Part shown: one piece after another, positions 52,649 through 62,305 of the stretch
Layout of the letters: the number at the start of each line of letters is the position of its first letter
Position numbering within the stretch: position 1 is the first letter of the stretch
DNA from: a bacterium
GTDB lineage: Bacteria > Cyanobacteriota > Vampirovibrionia > Gastranaerophilales > Gastranaerophilaceae
Assembly: GCA_017559905.1 (NCBI GenBank)
Contig: JAFYQF010000025.1
Span: forward strand, 62,001-126,000
Reading direction: 5' to 3'
Length of the DNA: 64,000 bases
Position numbers and translations under genes: made by a program
The notes under the pieces: generated by a model
Database searches by the model: none
Seen by the model: the letters and a program-made list of their open reading frames with translations, nothing else
What the model was told of the DNA's origin: nothing

Positions 52649-55021
52649 ATGGATATCGTGTTAAAAACATTAAATACTTTAGAATTTAACAAAATTCAAG
52701 AAAAAGTTTCTAGCTTTGCAAAATCAACCCAAAGCAAAACTTTAGCTTTAAATGCAAAAATTTACGACAATCAAACTGAAATAAAAAAAGCATTAAATTA
52801 CACAAAAGAAGCAAAAAACCTATTGGATTTTGCACTTGATATTCCGATTGGTTTTGTGGCAAACATTTCTGAAATTCAAAAGAATGCACTTATCAGCTAC
52901 TTAAGCGAAGAAGAACTTATTGATGTTGCCAAAACTTTACGCTCATCCAGATTAGTTAAAAAATTCTTGAATGACAATTCAGAAGATAAGAAAATTCCAC
53001 AGCTTGTTGAACTTGCAGAAAATTTAATTTCAGCAAGAGATTTGGAAGAAAGAATAACAAACACTTTTGATGACAATCTTGAAATAAAAAAAGATGCAAC
53101 TCAAGAATTAAAAGGGCTTTGGTCTTCTTTATACGACAACGAAAAAAACTTAAAAAACAAAGTTTCTGATTTATTGAATTCTTCAGAATTTTCAAAACAT
53201 TTACAAGAAAACATTTACACAACTCGTGACGATAGAATAGTTTTTCAGGTTAAAGCACCTTCTAAAAACAAAGTAAAAGGGATTGTCCACGACGTATCAG
53301 CTACAAACAAAACTTTTTATATTGAACCAGAATGTTTAGTTCCAATAAACAACAAAATTAGAGAAATTAAAGCTCAAATTCACGCAGAAGAAGTTCGGAT
53401 TTTAGTAGAATTATCAGCTCTTGTCAAAGAAAAAATGACTGATTTGAAAATCACAGAAAGAACTCTAGCAGAAATTGATTTTCACTTTGCAAAAGCACGC
53501 TATTCAGCAAAAATTGGAGCGATAGAACCGGAAATCACAGATAATAAAATTGTTGAATTTGAGAATATGCGACATCCACTATTAATTGGAACTGTAGAAA
53601 ATATTGTTACCAACGATTTTGAGATAGGTAAAACATACAAATCTCTAGTCATAACAGGTTCAAACACTGGCGGGAAAACTGTTACCATTAAAACTATTGG
53701 TTTATTTTTATTAATGGCACGAGCAGGATTTTTCCTACCTTGCACAATGGCAAAACTTTATCCATTCAAAAAAGTTTTTGCAGACATTGGTGATGACCAA
53801 AGCATTTTGCAAAGTCTTTCTACTTTTTCATCTCATATGAAAAATATTATTGAAATAGTTGAAAAAGCCGATAACGAAACTTACGTACTTTTAGACGAAA
53901 TTTGTGCCGGAACAGACCCGCAAGAAGGTTCAGTTTTAGCAAAAGTAATTTTAGAACACATTACAGAAAAAGGTGCATATTCAACGATTACAACGCACTA
54001 CGGAGAACTAAAAGCATTAGAATATTCTAACCAACATTTTAAAAACGCCTCTGTTGAATTTGACACAAACTCTCTAAAACCAACCTACAAATTACTCATT
54101 GGAATTCCAGGATTAAGCAACGCAATTGCAATATCTGCAAATCTTGGTCTACCTAATAAAATTACAGAAAAAGCAAAAGAAATATTGATTAACCAAAAAG
54201 ATCCATCAATTTTGGTAGTAGAAAAATTACAAGAAACTCAACAAAAATTGAGTGATAACTTAAAAGAAACAGAAGCTATAAAAGAAGAAACTGACGAAAT
54301 TAAAAAAGAATACGAAGAAAATCTTGAAGCAATAAAAAAAGACAAAAAGAAAACAATAAAAAATATTAAAACAAAATTTGATTACGAAATGCTTTCAGCA
54401 AAAGCTGAAATCAAAGAAATTTTAGAAGAAATGCGTCGTGAAAAAACTGAAAAAATAGCAAGACGTTCTTATTCACGACTTGCAAAACTAGAAAAAGATT
54501 ATACAGACAAACTTGATAAATACGACGAAAAAAATCAATATGCACCGGTTGATTTTGACAAGATTGAAATCGGCGACAAGCTATTAGTAAAAGAGCTTCA
54601 TCAGACAGTTACGGTGCTATCTAAACCTGACAAAAAAGGTAAAATTTTTGTGCAAATGGGCAACATTAAAACAAAAATGGACAAAGAGAAACTTGCACCT
54701 TACGACAAAAAATATGAAAAAAAACAAAGCGGATATTCACCAATTAGCTTCCAATCATTTGAACTAAAAAAAACAGAAATATCAAATCGTCTTGATATCA
54801 GAGGCAAAACTGTAGAAGACGGACTTGACGCTTTAGAATTATTCCTTGACCAAGCTAGCCTTGCAGGATTTGCAGAAGTTTCTGTTATTCACGGTCACGG
54901 CACAGGTGCATTAAAATCTGCAGTTAGAGATTTCTTAAAGACTTCACCATACGTCAAAACCTTTAGAGCTGGTGGCGATGGAGAAGGTGGAGATGGCATT
55001 TCTGTTATTGACTTGAGATAG
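52649..55021 (+). CDS. mutS2: MutS2-family ATPase with Smr endonuclease domain
   Basis: A 790-residue MutS2. ABC-type ATPase with Walker A TGSNTGGKTVTIK, Walker B TYVLLDEICAGTDPQEGS, a coiled-coil Lys/Glu-rich hinge (about residues 530-640) and a C-terminal Smr domain ending (LDIRGKTVEDGLDAL...IHGHGTGALKSAVRDFLK...GGDGISVIDL). In other bacteria MutS2 suppresses recombination and splits collided ribosomes (family knowledge). Start at 52649 has no ribosome site; see the promoter entry. Confidence 0.95.
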   Translation: MDIVLKTLNTLEFNKIQEKVSSFAKSTQSKTLALNAKIYDNQTEIKKALNYTKEAKNLLDFALDIPIGFVANISEIQKNALISYLSEEELIDVAKTLRSSRLVKKFLNDNSEDKKIPQLVELAENLISARDLEERITNTFDDNLEIKKDATQELKGLWSSLYDNEKNLKNKVSDLLNSSEFSKHLQENIYTTRDDRIVFQVKAPSKNKVKGIVHDVSATNKTFYIEPECLVPINNKIREIKAQIHAEEVRILVELSALVKEKMTDLKITERTLAEIDFHFAKARYSAKIGAIEPEITDNKIVEFENMRHPLLIGTVENIVTNDFEIGKTYKSLVITGSNTGGKTVTIKTIGLFLLMARAGFFLPCTMAKLYPFKKVFADIGDDQSILQSLSTFSSHMKNIIEIVEKADNETYVLLDEICAGTDPQEGSVLAKVILEHITEKGAYSTITTHYGELKALEYSNQHFKNASVEFDTNSLKPTYKLLIGIPGLSNAIAISANLGLPNKITEKAKEILINQKDPSILVVEKLQETQQKLSDNLKETEAIKEETDEIKKEYEENLEAIKKDKKKTIKNIKTKFDYEMLSAKAEIKEILEEMRREKTEKIARRSYSRLAKLEKDYTDKLDKYDEKNQYAPVDFDKIEIGDKLLVKELHQTVTVLSKPDKKGKIFVQMGNIKTKMDKEKLAPYDKKYEKKQSGYSPISFQSFELKKTEISNRLDIRGKTVEDGLDALELFLDQASLAGFAEVSVIHGHGTGALKSAVRDFLKTSPYVKTFRAGGDGEGGDGISVIDLR

Positions 55022-55097
55022 AAAATGTACTATTATACTGTTGAAAATTGCTAACATTAAGTTGAACACTCTAAACATTAAGAACAGAGGGAAGAAA

Positions 55098-56258
55098 ATG
55101 CCGATTAATAAATTAAGAGAAGAAAACGATTTGATTAATTTGTTCTGCACATTAGCAGAAATTCCGTCGCCATCAATGAAAGAAGAAAAAGTTATTGAAT
55201 GGCTACAAAATTATTGCAACGAAAACAATTTGGATTGCAAATTAGACAACTACAAAAATGTAGTTATTAGAATTCCGGCAACCGATGAAACTAAACCTCC
55301 AATCTTGTTATCATCACACATGGATGTTATTGGAGATGATAGTCCAGTAGTTACGTACCTTGATGGAGATTTAATCAGAGCTCAAGGCAGAACTCTAGGT
55401 GCTGACGACAAGGCAGGATTGGCAAACGCATTATATTTTGCAACAAAAGTTGCAAAATCTGACAAACCTCACGGAGAAATCGAACTTGTATTTACAAGAG
55501 ATGAAGAAAACGGAGCATCAGGCATCAGAAACGTTGAATTTGAAAAACTAAATTCTAAATACGTTTTGGTATTAGATAGTGACAGCTTGGGGCAACTAAT
55601 GACATCTGGTGCTAGCTATACAACCGTTAAAATTAAGGTTACTAGTTTCAAAGGCGGGCACTCTGGAATTGATATAGCCGACAAAACAAGAGAAAATGCA
55701 GCTAAACTTATCGCAGATATAGTAACAGCACTACCACAAGGTGTGTACTATTCCGAAAACGGACAAGTAATTACTTCTTGTAATCTTGGCGGAATTCAAG
55801 GTGGTAACATCAAAGTTACAAACATTATAAACACAACAGCAGAAGCGAGTTATTCAATCAGAAGTTCTGACAGACAAAAAGAACAAGAACTAAAAAATTG
55901 TATGATTTACGAAATCGAAGATTTCAATACCAAATATCTTGATATCGCAAAAGCTGAAATAACATTCGAAGAACATCTTCCACCTTTTGAAAAAGCACAA
56001 GATGACTATATCCCAATATTATTCGAAGCTGTAGCTAGAAAAGTTGGCGTTGAACCAGAAATTTCATCATTCCACGCAGGCGCAGAAACTCATATCTACG
56101 CAAACAGACAAAACTCTAAAGGCGAAACTTTCTTACCATTTTTAGTAGGACTTGCTGATGTCAACAATATGCACTCTGTAGAAGAAAGTGTTGATTACAA
56201 ATCTATCATAAAAGGTCAAGAACTTTTGACAGCTTTCTACGATTCTTATATTGGATAG
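55098..56258 (+). CDS. M20 family metallopeptidase (PepT-like)
   Basis: A 386-residue dizinc exopeptidase. Metal ligands are seen in LLSSHMDVIGD, GADDKAGLANA, TRDEENGASG and the distal SSFHAGAETH; the GGHSGIDIADKTREN stretch marks the dimerisation domain. Homologous to tripeptidase T and related di/tripeptidases. Start at 55098 (MPINKLREE) because AGAGGGA lies before it. Ends at a terminator. Peptide substrate not predictable. Confidence 0.9.
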   Translation: MPINKLREENDLINLFCTLAEIPSPSMKEEKVIEWLQNYCNENNLDCKLDNYKNVVIRIPATDETKPPILLSSHMDVIGDDSPVVTYLDGDLIRAQGRTLGADDKAGLANALYFATKVAKSDKPHGEIELVFTRDEENGASGIRNVEFEKLNSKYVLVLDSDSLGQLMTSGASYTTVKIKVTSFKGGHSGIDIADKTRENAAKLIADIVTALPQGVYYSENGQVITSCNLGGIQGGNIKVTNIINTTAEASYSIRSSDRQKEQELKNCMIYEIEDFNTKYLDIAKAEITFEEHLPPFEKAQDDYIPILFEAVARKVGVEPEISSFHAGAETHIYANRQNSKGETFLPFLVGLADVNNMHSVEESVDYKSIIKGQELLTAFYDSYIG

Positions 56259-56280
56259 TCCAATTTAATAACTAACATAA

Positions 56281-56331
56281 AAAACGAATAAGTTATTTTC
56301 ATAAAGAATGATTTAACTTATTCGCTTTTTT
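56281..56331. terminator. Terminator after the M20 peptidase gene (bidirectional)
   Basis: CGAATAAGTTA/TAACTTATTCG stem with flanking A and T runs, between the convergent peptidase and trkH genes. Confidence 0.9.
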
Positions 56332-56350
56332 ATTTAAAATATTTACTAAT

Positions 56351-57823
56351 TTAAGCAGACTCTTTAATAGACCAAAAATCTTTTTGGAACATTACCAAGA
56401 ATGGAAACAACTCTAACCTACCCACAAGCATACAGATAACCATAACCATTTTTGAAACAGGAGTTAAGCCATCATAAGAACCCATCGGTCCAATTACCTC
56501 ACCAAAAGCAGGACCAATATTCCCTAAAGCTGCAATCGAACCTGTTATACCGATTGTAGTATTTTGTTCAAACATAGTTATTAAAGCGGCACCAACTGCG
56601 AAACACAAGAAATAGAAAAACACAAAAACAACGGTCTGATTTAGAATTTCTTGAGGAACGATAGCGTTATCAATTTTCACGTTCAAAATTGCGTTCGGGT
56701 GTAAGATTTTTACCAAAGCGTTTTTCATAGTTTTATAAATCAACAACCATCTTGTCATTTTAATACCAGCACCAGCAGAACTTGCGCAAGAACCCATAAA
56801 CATTACCATAAACAACAACGCCTGCGGTAAGAAATCCCATTTAGTCCAATCCACACTAGCACTACCTGTTGAGGTTGTAATACTTATTACTTGATAAAGC
56901 GAATCGGTTATAGCTTGTTTAATAGGATATGCGTCATTCATAATTAGCGCACAAGCAATCAATCCGGACATAATCAATACAATTATTGCATAAGCACGAA
57001 ATTCTTCACTTTTGAAAAGCAACAAAGGTTTTCTTTGAGTTATGACTTTGTACTGAAGCATAAAACTAGCACCTGCAAAGAACATAAAGAATATAGTAAT
57101 CCAAGAAATTAAACTAGAATGATAACCCGCAACTCCCTCTGGATTTGGAGAAAAACCACCCGCAGACAAAGTTGACAGCGCAGTACAAATCGAATCAAAC
57201 CAAGGCATACCCGCATAATGCAAACAAATTGTATCAATGACAGTTAATATTGCATAAATAGACCACAATGCAGAAGCGGTATTTCTTATACGAGGAGTAA
57301 TTTTATCTTCAGTAGGCCCTGGAGTTTCTGCATAAAACATTTGACGTCCAGCAACAGCAAACTGTGGTAATACTGCAATAAACAAGACAATTATTCCTAA
57401 ACCACCTAACCATTGAGTAAATGAACGCCAAAAGAAAAATGTTTTCGGATAATCAAAATGAGTTAAAATAGTAGCACCACAAGTTGTAATTCCTGAATAG
57501 GCTTCAAACAAAGCATTAACTGGATTCAATCCATAAAACAAGAATGGAACACTTGCTATCAATCCAAATATAATCCAAGAGAAAGCCACAACAAACAATG
57601 CTTCAGCTTTTTTGATATCGTTCAAACTTTCAATTCTATACGCATTTTTAACAAACTTACGCAAGCCATAACCTGTTAAAATAGAAGTCACGCCAGCAGT
57701 CAAAAACGGCAAAATCGAAACATAATCTTTATAAAACACGGCAACCAAAATAGGTACAAGCATAACCAGCCCAATATACTTTAAAATTAAACCGATTGCA
57801 TTTGCCAAATAATTTAAACGCAT
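56351..57823 (-). CDS. trkH: Trk potassium-uptake membrane subunit
   Basis: A 490-residue K+ channel-like subunit with four repeats of membrane-P-loop-membrane, including selectivity-filter-like segments (SGITTCGATILT, LSTLSAGGFSPN, TSTGSASVDWTKW and NIGPAFGEVIGPMG). It partners with cytoplasmic TrkA, whose gene lies 25 bases upstream on the same strand. GAGGC precedes the ATG. Confidence 0.94.
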   Translation of the reverse strand: MRLNYLANAIGLILKYIGLVMLVPILVAVFYKDYVSILPFLTAGVTSILTGYGLRKFVKNAYRIESLNDIKKAEALFVVAFSWIIFGLIASVPFLFYGLNPVNALFEAYSGITTCGATILTHFDYPKTFFFWRSFTQWLGGLGIIVLFIAVLPQFAVAGRQMFYAETPGPTEDKITPRIRNTASALWSIYAILTVIDTICLHYAGMPWFDSICTALSTLSAGGFSPNPEGVAGYHSSLISWITIFFMFFAGASFMLQYKVITQRKPLLLFKSEEFRAYAIIVLIMSGLIACALIMNDAYPIKQAITDSLYQVISITTSTGSASVDWTKWDFLPQALLFMVMFMGSCASSAGAGIKMTRWLLIYKTMKNALVKILHPNAILNVKIDNAIVPQEILNQTVVFVFFYFLCFAVGAALITMFEQNTTIGITGSIAALGNIGPAFGEVIGPMGSYDGLTPVSKMVMVICMLVGRLELFPFLVMFQKDFWSIKESA

Positions 57824-57848
57824 AAAAGCCTCTAACCTTTTATTTTTC

Positions 57849-59189
57849 TTAACTTACTTTAAAAAATTCCTTTATCACTTGAGCATCTTCGGCTTTTGTA
57901 AAGATAATCAAAACATCACCCGATTGAATTTCCGTTAAACCTGTTGGAATGATAACAGTTTTCTTTCTCTCAATAATTCCGATGATAGCACGACAAGGAA
58001 GTTGAAGTTCTAAAATTTTCTTTCCACTGAATTCAGGCAAAACACCAATTTCCAAAACTTCTCCCTGACCTTGTTCAACTGTTGCCAATATATCTACATC
58101 GTTATCTAACAAATCATTTCTAACTTCATTCAAAGCAGAATTTTTTGCAGAAATAGCAACATCAATACCGACTCTTTCAAACAATGGAATATTCAAAACT
58201 TTTGAAACCCTAGCGATAACACGTTTCACACCCAATTGTTTTGCAAGCAAAGAACAAAGAAGATTTCTTTCATCATTGTTAGTCACACTAATAACAACAT
58301 CACAAGAACCAATATCTTCTTCATCCAAAAGTTTCAAATCTGTACCATCTCCATTAAGGATTAAAGTATTTGAAAGTTCTTCAGACATACAATGACATCT
58401 ATCTAAATTTTTCTCAATTATTTTTGTGCGAATTTTCATTGCTTCAAGGCTTTTTGCAAGCATTAAACCAACATTTCCTCCACCAATGATAGCAACATTT
58501 TTTACATACTCATTTTCGTGGAAAAAAGTACCCGCCAAAACATCCAAAGAATGAGAAGTTCCCATAAATATCAACTTGTCATCAACAAGGATTTCAGTTT
58601 CACCATTTGGAATAAACAACTGACCATTTCTAGTAATACCAACAATCAAAGTATCTTGCGTGAAACCAACATCCTTAATTTTTTGTCCGACAATAGAAAG
58701 ATTTTCTTTAACTTTGTACTCTAACAATCTAGCTTTGCCATCCGCAAAATTTTCAACATCCAATGCGTGTGCAACAGTAACAATCCTGAAAATTTCTTGA
58801 GTTAACAACTCCTCTGGCCAAATAATATAATCAATAAAAACATCTGTAAAATAATCGTCATTTTTTTCGTAAGTAAGCGTATTTTTATATTCTTCTTTAC
58901 TTACAAAACAAATAGTCCTGACTTTCCCATAACGTTTTGCAGCTAAACAAGCTACAATATTAACTTCATCCATAGGCGTACAAGCTATAAAAATATCAGT
59001 ATTCTTTATATCTGCACATCTCAAAACATCAATATCTGACGCATTTCCCTGCACAAAACTGATATCCAACTTATCAAACTGTTCAGTTCTATTTTCTTCT
59101 TTGTCAATGATAGTAATATCATGATCTTCAAAGAACTCTGTTGCCAATAGGCAACCAACTTCCGTAGCTCCAAAAATAATTATTTTCAT
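57849..59189 (-). CDS. trkA: Trk potassium-uptake regulatory protein TrkA (KTN/RCK)
   Basis: A 446-residue protein with two NAD(H)-binding Rossmann modules (IIFGATEVGCLLA at the start and AIIGGGNVGLMLA in the second half) and two RCK_C domains ending in IQSGDVLIIF. NAD(H) or ATP binding gates TrkH. The first Rossmann has Ala/Thr in place of the first Gly-x-Gly, typical of one half losing binding. Operon with trkH. Confidence 0.94.
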   Translation of the reverse strand: MKIIIFGATEVGCLLATEFFEDHDITIIDKEENRTEQFDKLDISFVQGNASDIDVLRCADIKNTDIFIACTPMDEVNIVACLAAKRYGKVRTICFVSKEEYKNTLTYEKNDDYFTDVFIDYIIWPEELLTQEIFRIVTVAHALDVENFADGKARLLEYKVKENLSIVGQKIKDVGFTQDTLIVGITRNGQLFIPNGETEILVDDKLIFMGTSHSLDVLAGTFFHENEYVKNVAIIGGGNVGLMLAKSLEAMKIRTKIIEKNLDRCHCMSEELSNTLILNGDGTDLKLLDEEDIGSCDVVISVTNNDERNLLCSLLAKQLGVKRVIARVSKVLNIPLFERVGIDVAISAKNSALNEVRNDLLDNDVDILATVEQGQGEVLEIGVLPEFSGKKILELQLPCRAIIGIIERKKTVIIPTGLTEIQSGDVLIIFTKAEDAQVIKEFFKVS

Positions 59190-59231
59190 AATATGTAAAC
59201 TCTATCTTAAAACTTCCATTTTGACAAGTTA

Positions 59232-59501
59232 CTACACAAACTGATACAACATAAACATTACCAATCTATGAATAATTGACAAAGCGAAAAATGCAACAAT
59301 TGGCGAAATATCAATCCCGTTAACAGGCGGAATCCATTTTCTAAACAAGTTCAAATACAAATCCGCAGAAACTCTTATAAATTGCCACGGTTGTCTTTTC
59401 CAATCAAGATTTGGAACCCACGATAACAAACATCTTGCAATAATTAAAATATAAATAATTGCAAAAATATTTTCTACGCCAAAAATTATACCTTTCATCA
59501 T
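59232..59501 (-). CDS. YggT family membrane protein
   Basis: An 89-residue two-helix membrane protein with the YggT core (LIIARCLLSWVPNLD...RWIPPVNGIDISPIVAFF). Related to osmotic or cell-division-linked proteins in other bacteria and plastids; role not established here. Good GAGG site. Lies 16 bases downstream of the MTA phosphorylase gene on the same strand; a shared transcript is likely. Confidence 0.88.
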   Translation of the reverse strand: MMKGIIFGVENIFAIIYILIIARCLLSWVPNLDWKRQPWQFIRVSADLYLNLFRKWIPPVNGIDISPIVAFFALSIIHRLVMFMLYQFV

Positions 59502-59517
59502 AATTTACCTCTACAAA

Positions 59518-60321
59518 TTACATTTGAGAACTTTTTTTAGTATTTGCACAAGTACAATTATTTCTTTCTGCAGGGATTTTTTCAATCATCTTGAAGAGTA
59601 ATGATTTTAGATTTGACAAGTTGTTGTTGAATACTTCAATTACTTCGTGATGAGAAACTGGAGGAACATCACCTACCAAGCCTGCATCGTAATCTGTAAT
59701 CAAAGAAATATTAACTGGACACATATCCATTTCTTTTACAAGATAATTTTCAGGGAAAGCTGTCATATTAATAACTTCCCAACCTTGATTTGTAAAGAAT
59801 TTTGATTCTGCTTTTGTTGAAAATCTTGGACCGTTAATAACAACAACAGTACCTTGTTCGTGTACTGTAATTCCTAATTCTTTACCAGTTTGAATAGCTA
59901 AATTTCTTAATTCAGGACAATAAGTTTCTGCTGGAGATGGGTGAGTAACAATAGGTCCTTCAAAGAAAGTTGATTTTCTGCCATCAGTCCAATCTACAAA
60001 CTGATCACAAACAACAAAATCACCTGGTTTAACATGTTTTTGCAAGCTACCAGCCGCGCAAGGTGAAATAACTCTTTCAACACCAACTGATTTCATAGCC
60101 CAAACGTTAGCTCTATAGTTTAGAAGATGTGGCAATATTGTATGATTTCTGCCGTGACGTGGCATAAATGCAACCCTGTGATTACCAATAGTACCAATAA
60201 ACAAATTATCACTTGGCATACCGTATGGAGTTTCAACTCTTACTTCTTCAATATCTTCTAAAAATTTGTAAAAACCTGAACCGCCAAATACACCGATAGT
60301 TGCTAATTTTTTATTTTCCAT
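59518..60321 (-). CDS. mtnP: S-methyl-5'-thioadenosine phosphorylase
   Basis: A 267-residue nucleoside phosphorylase splitting methylthioadenosine into adenine and methylthioribose-1-phosphate. Motifs: ATIGVFGGSGFYKFLED, MPRHGRNHTILPHLLNYRANVWAMK, PCAAGSLQKHVKPGD and NMTAFPENYL. The fold also covers purine nucleoside phosphorylases, so substrate (MTA versus inosine/guanosine) is not certain. Start chosen so that AGGAG is 6 bases upstream; an ATG two codons earlier touches that site. A Cys/Asn-rich tail (CTCANTKK) is unusual. Confidence 0.9.
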   Translation of the reverse strand: MENKKLATIGVFGGSGFYKFLEDIEEVRVETPYGMPSDNLFIGTIGNHRVAFMPRHGRNHTILPHLLNYRANVWAMKSVGVERVISPCAAGSLQKHVKPGDFVVCDQFVDWTDGRKSTFFEGPIVTHPSPAETYCPELRNLAIQTGKELGITVHEQGTVVVINGPRFSTKAESKFFTNQGWEVINMTAFPENYLVKEMDMCPVNISLITDYDAGLVGDVPPVSHHEVIEVFNNNLSNLKSLLFKMIEKIPAERNNCTCANTKKSSQM

Positions 60322-60495
60322 TTTCATCTCCTTAAATTTTTAATTAATTCTTTTAGCTTGATTTTAACATAAAAAATATGTTTAGCAAACAAGACAAAAA
60401 CCTCTATTTAACGTAAAATTTACAATTGCAAAACCAGCACCACACAATAATTTTAGCGATTTAGTACTTTACAAAGGGTTGAAAAGTTATTTTTT

Positions 60496-60501
60496 TATAA
60501 T
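60496..60501 (+). promoter_or_regulatory. -10 box and ~100-base leader of the lytic transglycosylase gene
   Basis: TATAAT at 60496-60501 would start a transcript near 60507, giving a ~95-base leader with two G/A-rich blocks (AAGGGGAGAGAAA and TCGGGGATAGA) before the AGAGGA site at 60590-60595 and a TTG start. No known riboswitch motif is recognised. Confidence 0.5.
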
Positions 60502-60603
60502 ATTATGTTGGTATATACAAATTCTTGGGAGTTTAAATCCTTAAAAAAGGGGAGAGAAATACAACTTTCGGGGATAGACAATTTACAACCAGAGGATTAC
60601 ATT

Positions 60604-61218
60604 TTGAAAAAATTACTACTCATTGCATTAATGTTGATTGGCATCGTTGGTACTCCGGCATACGCATCAGACATTAACACAATCAAAGCAAGTATTGTAA
60701 AACATGCACACGAACTAGGAGTTGATCCTGCAATAGCACTTTCTATTGCAAGAACAGAATCAGGCTTCAGACACGAAGCAAGAAGTAGCTACGGAGCAGT
60801 CGGTGTATTTCAATTAATGCCTTCCACTGCAAAAAGAATGGGCTTAAACCCTTATCTTTTAAACGACAACATCAAAGGCGGCATTATGTACTACAAAATG
60901 ATGTACAAAATGTTCGGTTCAATGGAATTAGCTCTTGCAGCTTACAACGCAGGTCCAGGTAACGTAAAAAAATACAATGCCATACCACCTTTTACAGAAA
61001 CAAAACGTTTCGTTAACAAGATTATGACAGATTACAACAACTACAAGAAAAATCCTGACCCAGCAATGCTTGCAGCTACAAAAGCAGGAAGCAAAGCTGG
61101 CGGGTTCGTACCACCTGAACCAACTGTAGAAAACCAACAGCTTAACGAAATCAAAGTTGAGGTAATTGAAGAAGCTCCAATTGAGTTAGAAATAGAAGCT
61201 ACAACAATTGCAATTTAA
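60604..61218 (+). CDS. Secreted lytic transglycosylase (SLT/LysM-less)
   Basis: A 204-residue protein with a signal peptide (KKLLLIALMLIGIVG...AYAS) and an SLT/GH23 domain: catalytic Glu in ARTESGF, then YGAVGVFQLMPSTAKRMG, and AAYNAGPGNVKKYN. It cleaves peptidoglycan glycan strands to anhydro-muropeptides, for growth or secretion-complex assembly. Start: TTG at 60604, with AGAGGA 7-8 bases upstream; an upstream ORF start at 60505 would put extra sequence before the signal peptide. C-terminal 40 residues are acidic and Pro-rich. Confidence 0.9.
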   Translation: MKKLLLIALMLIGIVGTPAYASDINTIKASIVKHAHELGVDPAIALSIARTESGFRHEARSSYGAVGVFQLMPSTAKRMGLNPYLLNDNIKGGIMYYKMMYKMFGSMELALAAYNAGPGNVKKYNAIPPFTETKRFVNKIMTDYNNYKKNPDPAMLAATKAGSKAGGFVPPEPTVENQQLNEIKVEVIEEAPIELEIEATTIAI

Positions 61219-61239
61219 CAAAGTATTTAAAAAGAAAAG

Positions 61240-61266
61240 ACGGGATGAAATTCATCCCGTTTTTTT
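61240..61266. terminator. Bidirectional terminator between transglycosylase and glycosyltransferase genes
   Basis: ACGGGATGAA/TTCATCCCGT hairpin followed by seven T, between convergent genes. Confidence 0.95.
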
Positions 61267-61272
61267 AATAGC

Positions 61273-62154
61273 TTATTGTTTTTCTTCTATGGTTAAAAAA
61301 GGTATAAATCCGAACAATTTATACAATGTATTTTTTGGATAAAAATGTTCGATTGTAAAAAGTTTTGCTCCTAATATTTTTATATAAGTTTTTGCACCAA
61401 TTGAACATTTATTCATTATTTTTATATTATTTTGTTCCAAAAAATTAACTGACTGCAAAATCGCCCACTCTAAATCTTCTCTATGTTTTTTAGAACTTCT
61501 ATCAACAATAGAACCTGCAGTAGCTCTGTAGTGGTAAGTAATAGATGGTACAGTAACCAAACCTTTCAATTGAGAAACAACACGTGGAGACCAATACACA
61601 TCTTCAAATAATTTACCTTCAGGGAAGGTAACATTTAAAGATTTAAGCGAAGTTAATTTATAAATTTTGTTAACCGTATAATTCCATTGTGGAATTTTTG
61701 CCACCTGAACGATTTCAGAAGGTTCTGTATAATAAGCGACTTTGTCATACTTAATAAAAAACTTTTTGTTATGTTTTCGATGTCTTAATATACTACAAGC
61801 TGACATTTCTGAATTGTATTCTTTAGCATAATTATAAAGTTTTTCGTAATAATCACAATCAATCCAATCATCAGAATCAACAAAACCAACAAACTCACCT
61901 TTTGCAAGTTCAAGCCCAACATTCCTTGCAGACGAAACACCTTTATTCTGTTGATTAACCACAAAAATTCTCGAATCTTTTTTTGCATATTCTTCAAGAA
62001 TTTTCAAAGAGTTATCAACAGAACCATCGTTTACACAAATAATTTCTATAGCAGAAAGAGTTTGCGCAATCAAACTATCCAAACACTTTGGCAAATAATT
62101 TTCAGCATTGTACACAGGTACAATGATAGACACTAAAACATCATTGTTATTCAT
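61273..62154 (-). CDS. Glycosyltransferase family 2 (GT-A) enzyme
   Basis: A 293-residue GT2 enzyme: VSIIVPVYNAENYLPKCLDSL at the N-terminus, ICVNDGSVDNSLKIL, SARNVGLELAKGEFVGFVDSDDW (DxD) and EDVYWSPRV. Acts on lipid-linked or surface polysaccharide acceptors; specificity unknown. Start at 62154 preceded by AGAGGA; upstream in-frame alternatives add 24 residues without a better site. Confidence 0.9.
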   Translation of the reverse strand: MNNNDVLVSIIVPVYNAENYLPKCLDSLIAQTLSAIEIICVNDGSVDNSLKILEEYAKKDSRIFVVNQQNKGVSSARNVGLELAKGEFVGFVDSDDWIDCDYYEKLYNYAKEYNSEMSACSILRHRKHNKKFFIKYDKVAYYTEPSEIVQVAKIPQWNYTVNKIYKLTSLKSLNVTFPEGKLFEDVYWSPRVVSQLKGLVTVPSITYHYRATAGSIVDRSSKKHREDLEWAILQSVNFLEQNNIKIMNKCSIGAKTYIKILGAKLFTIEHFYPKNTLYKLFGFIPFLTIEEKQ

Positions 62155-62305
62155 AGCTAATATCCTCTGCGCTCCACGCATATTTTTTGTACAGGACAAT
62201 ACTATCATAAAAAAACATAATTTCATATCAATAAATGATAAAAATGAACTTGTTTGGTATTAATATCGTTAAATAAGTGACGTGCAAATTTTAAGGATAT
62301 ACAAA

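Noticed and set aside
60507-60603. Riboswitch in the lytic transglycosylase leader
   Set aside because: The leader is G/A-rich but I could not fit any known riboswitch consensus; only a ~95-base untranslated leader can be claimed.
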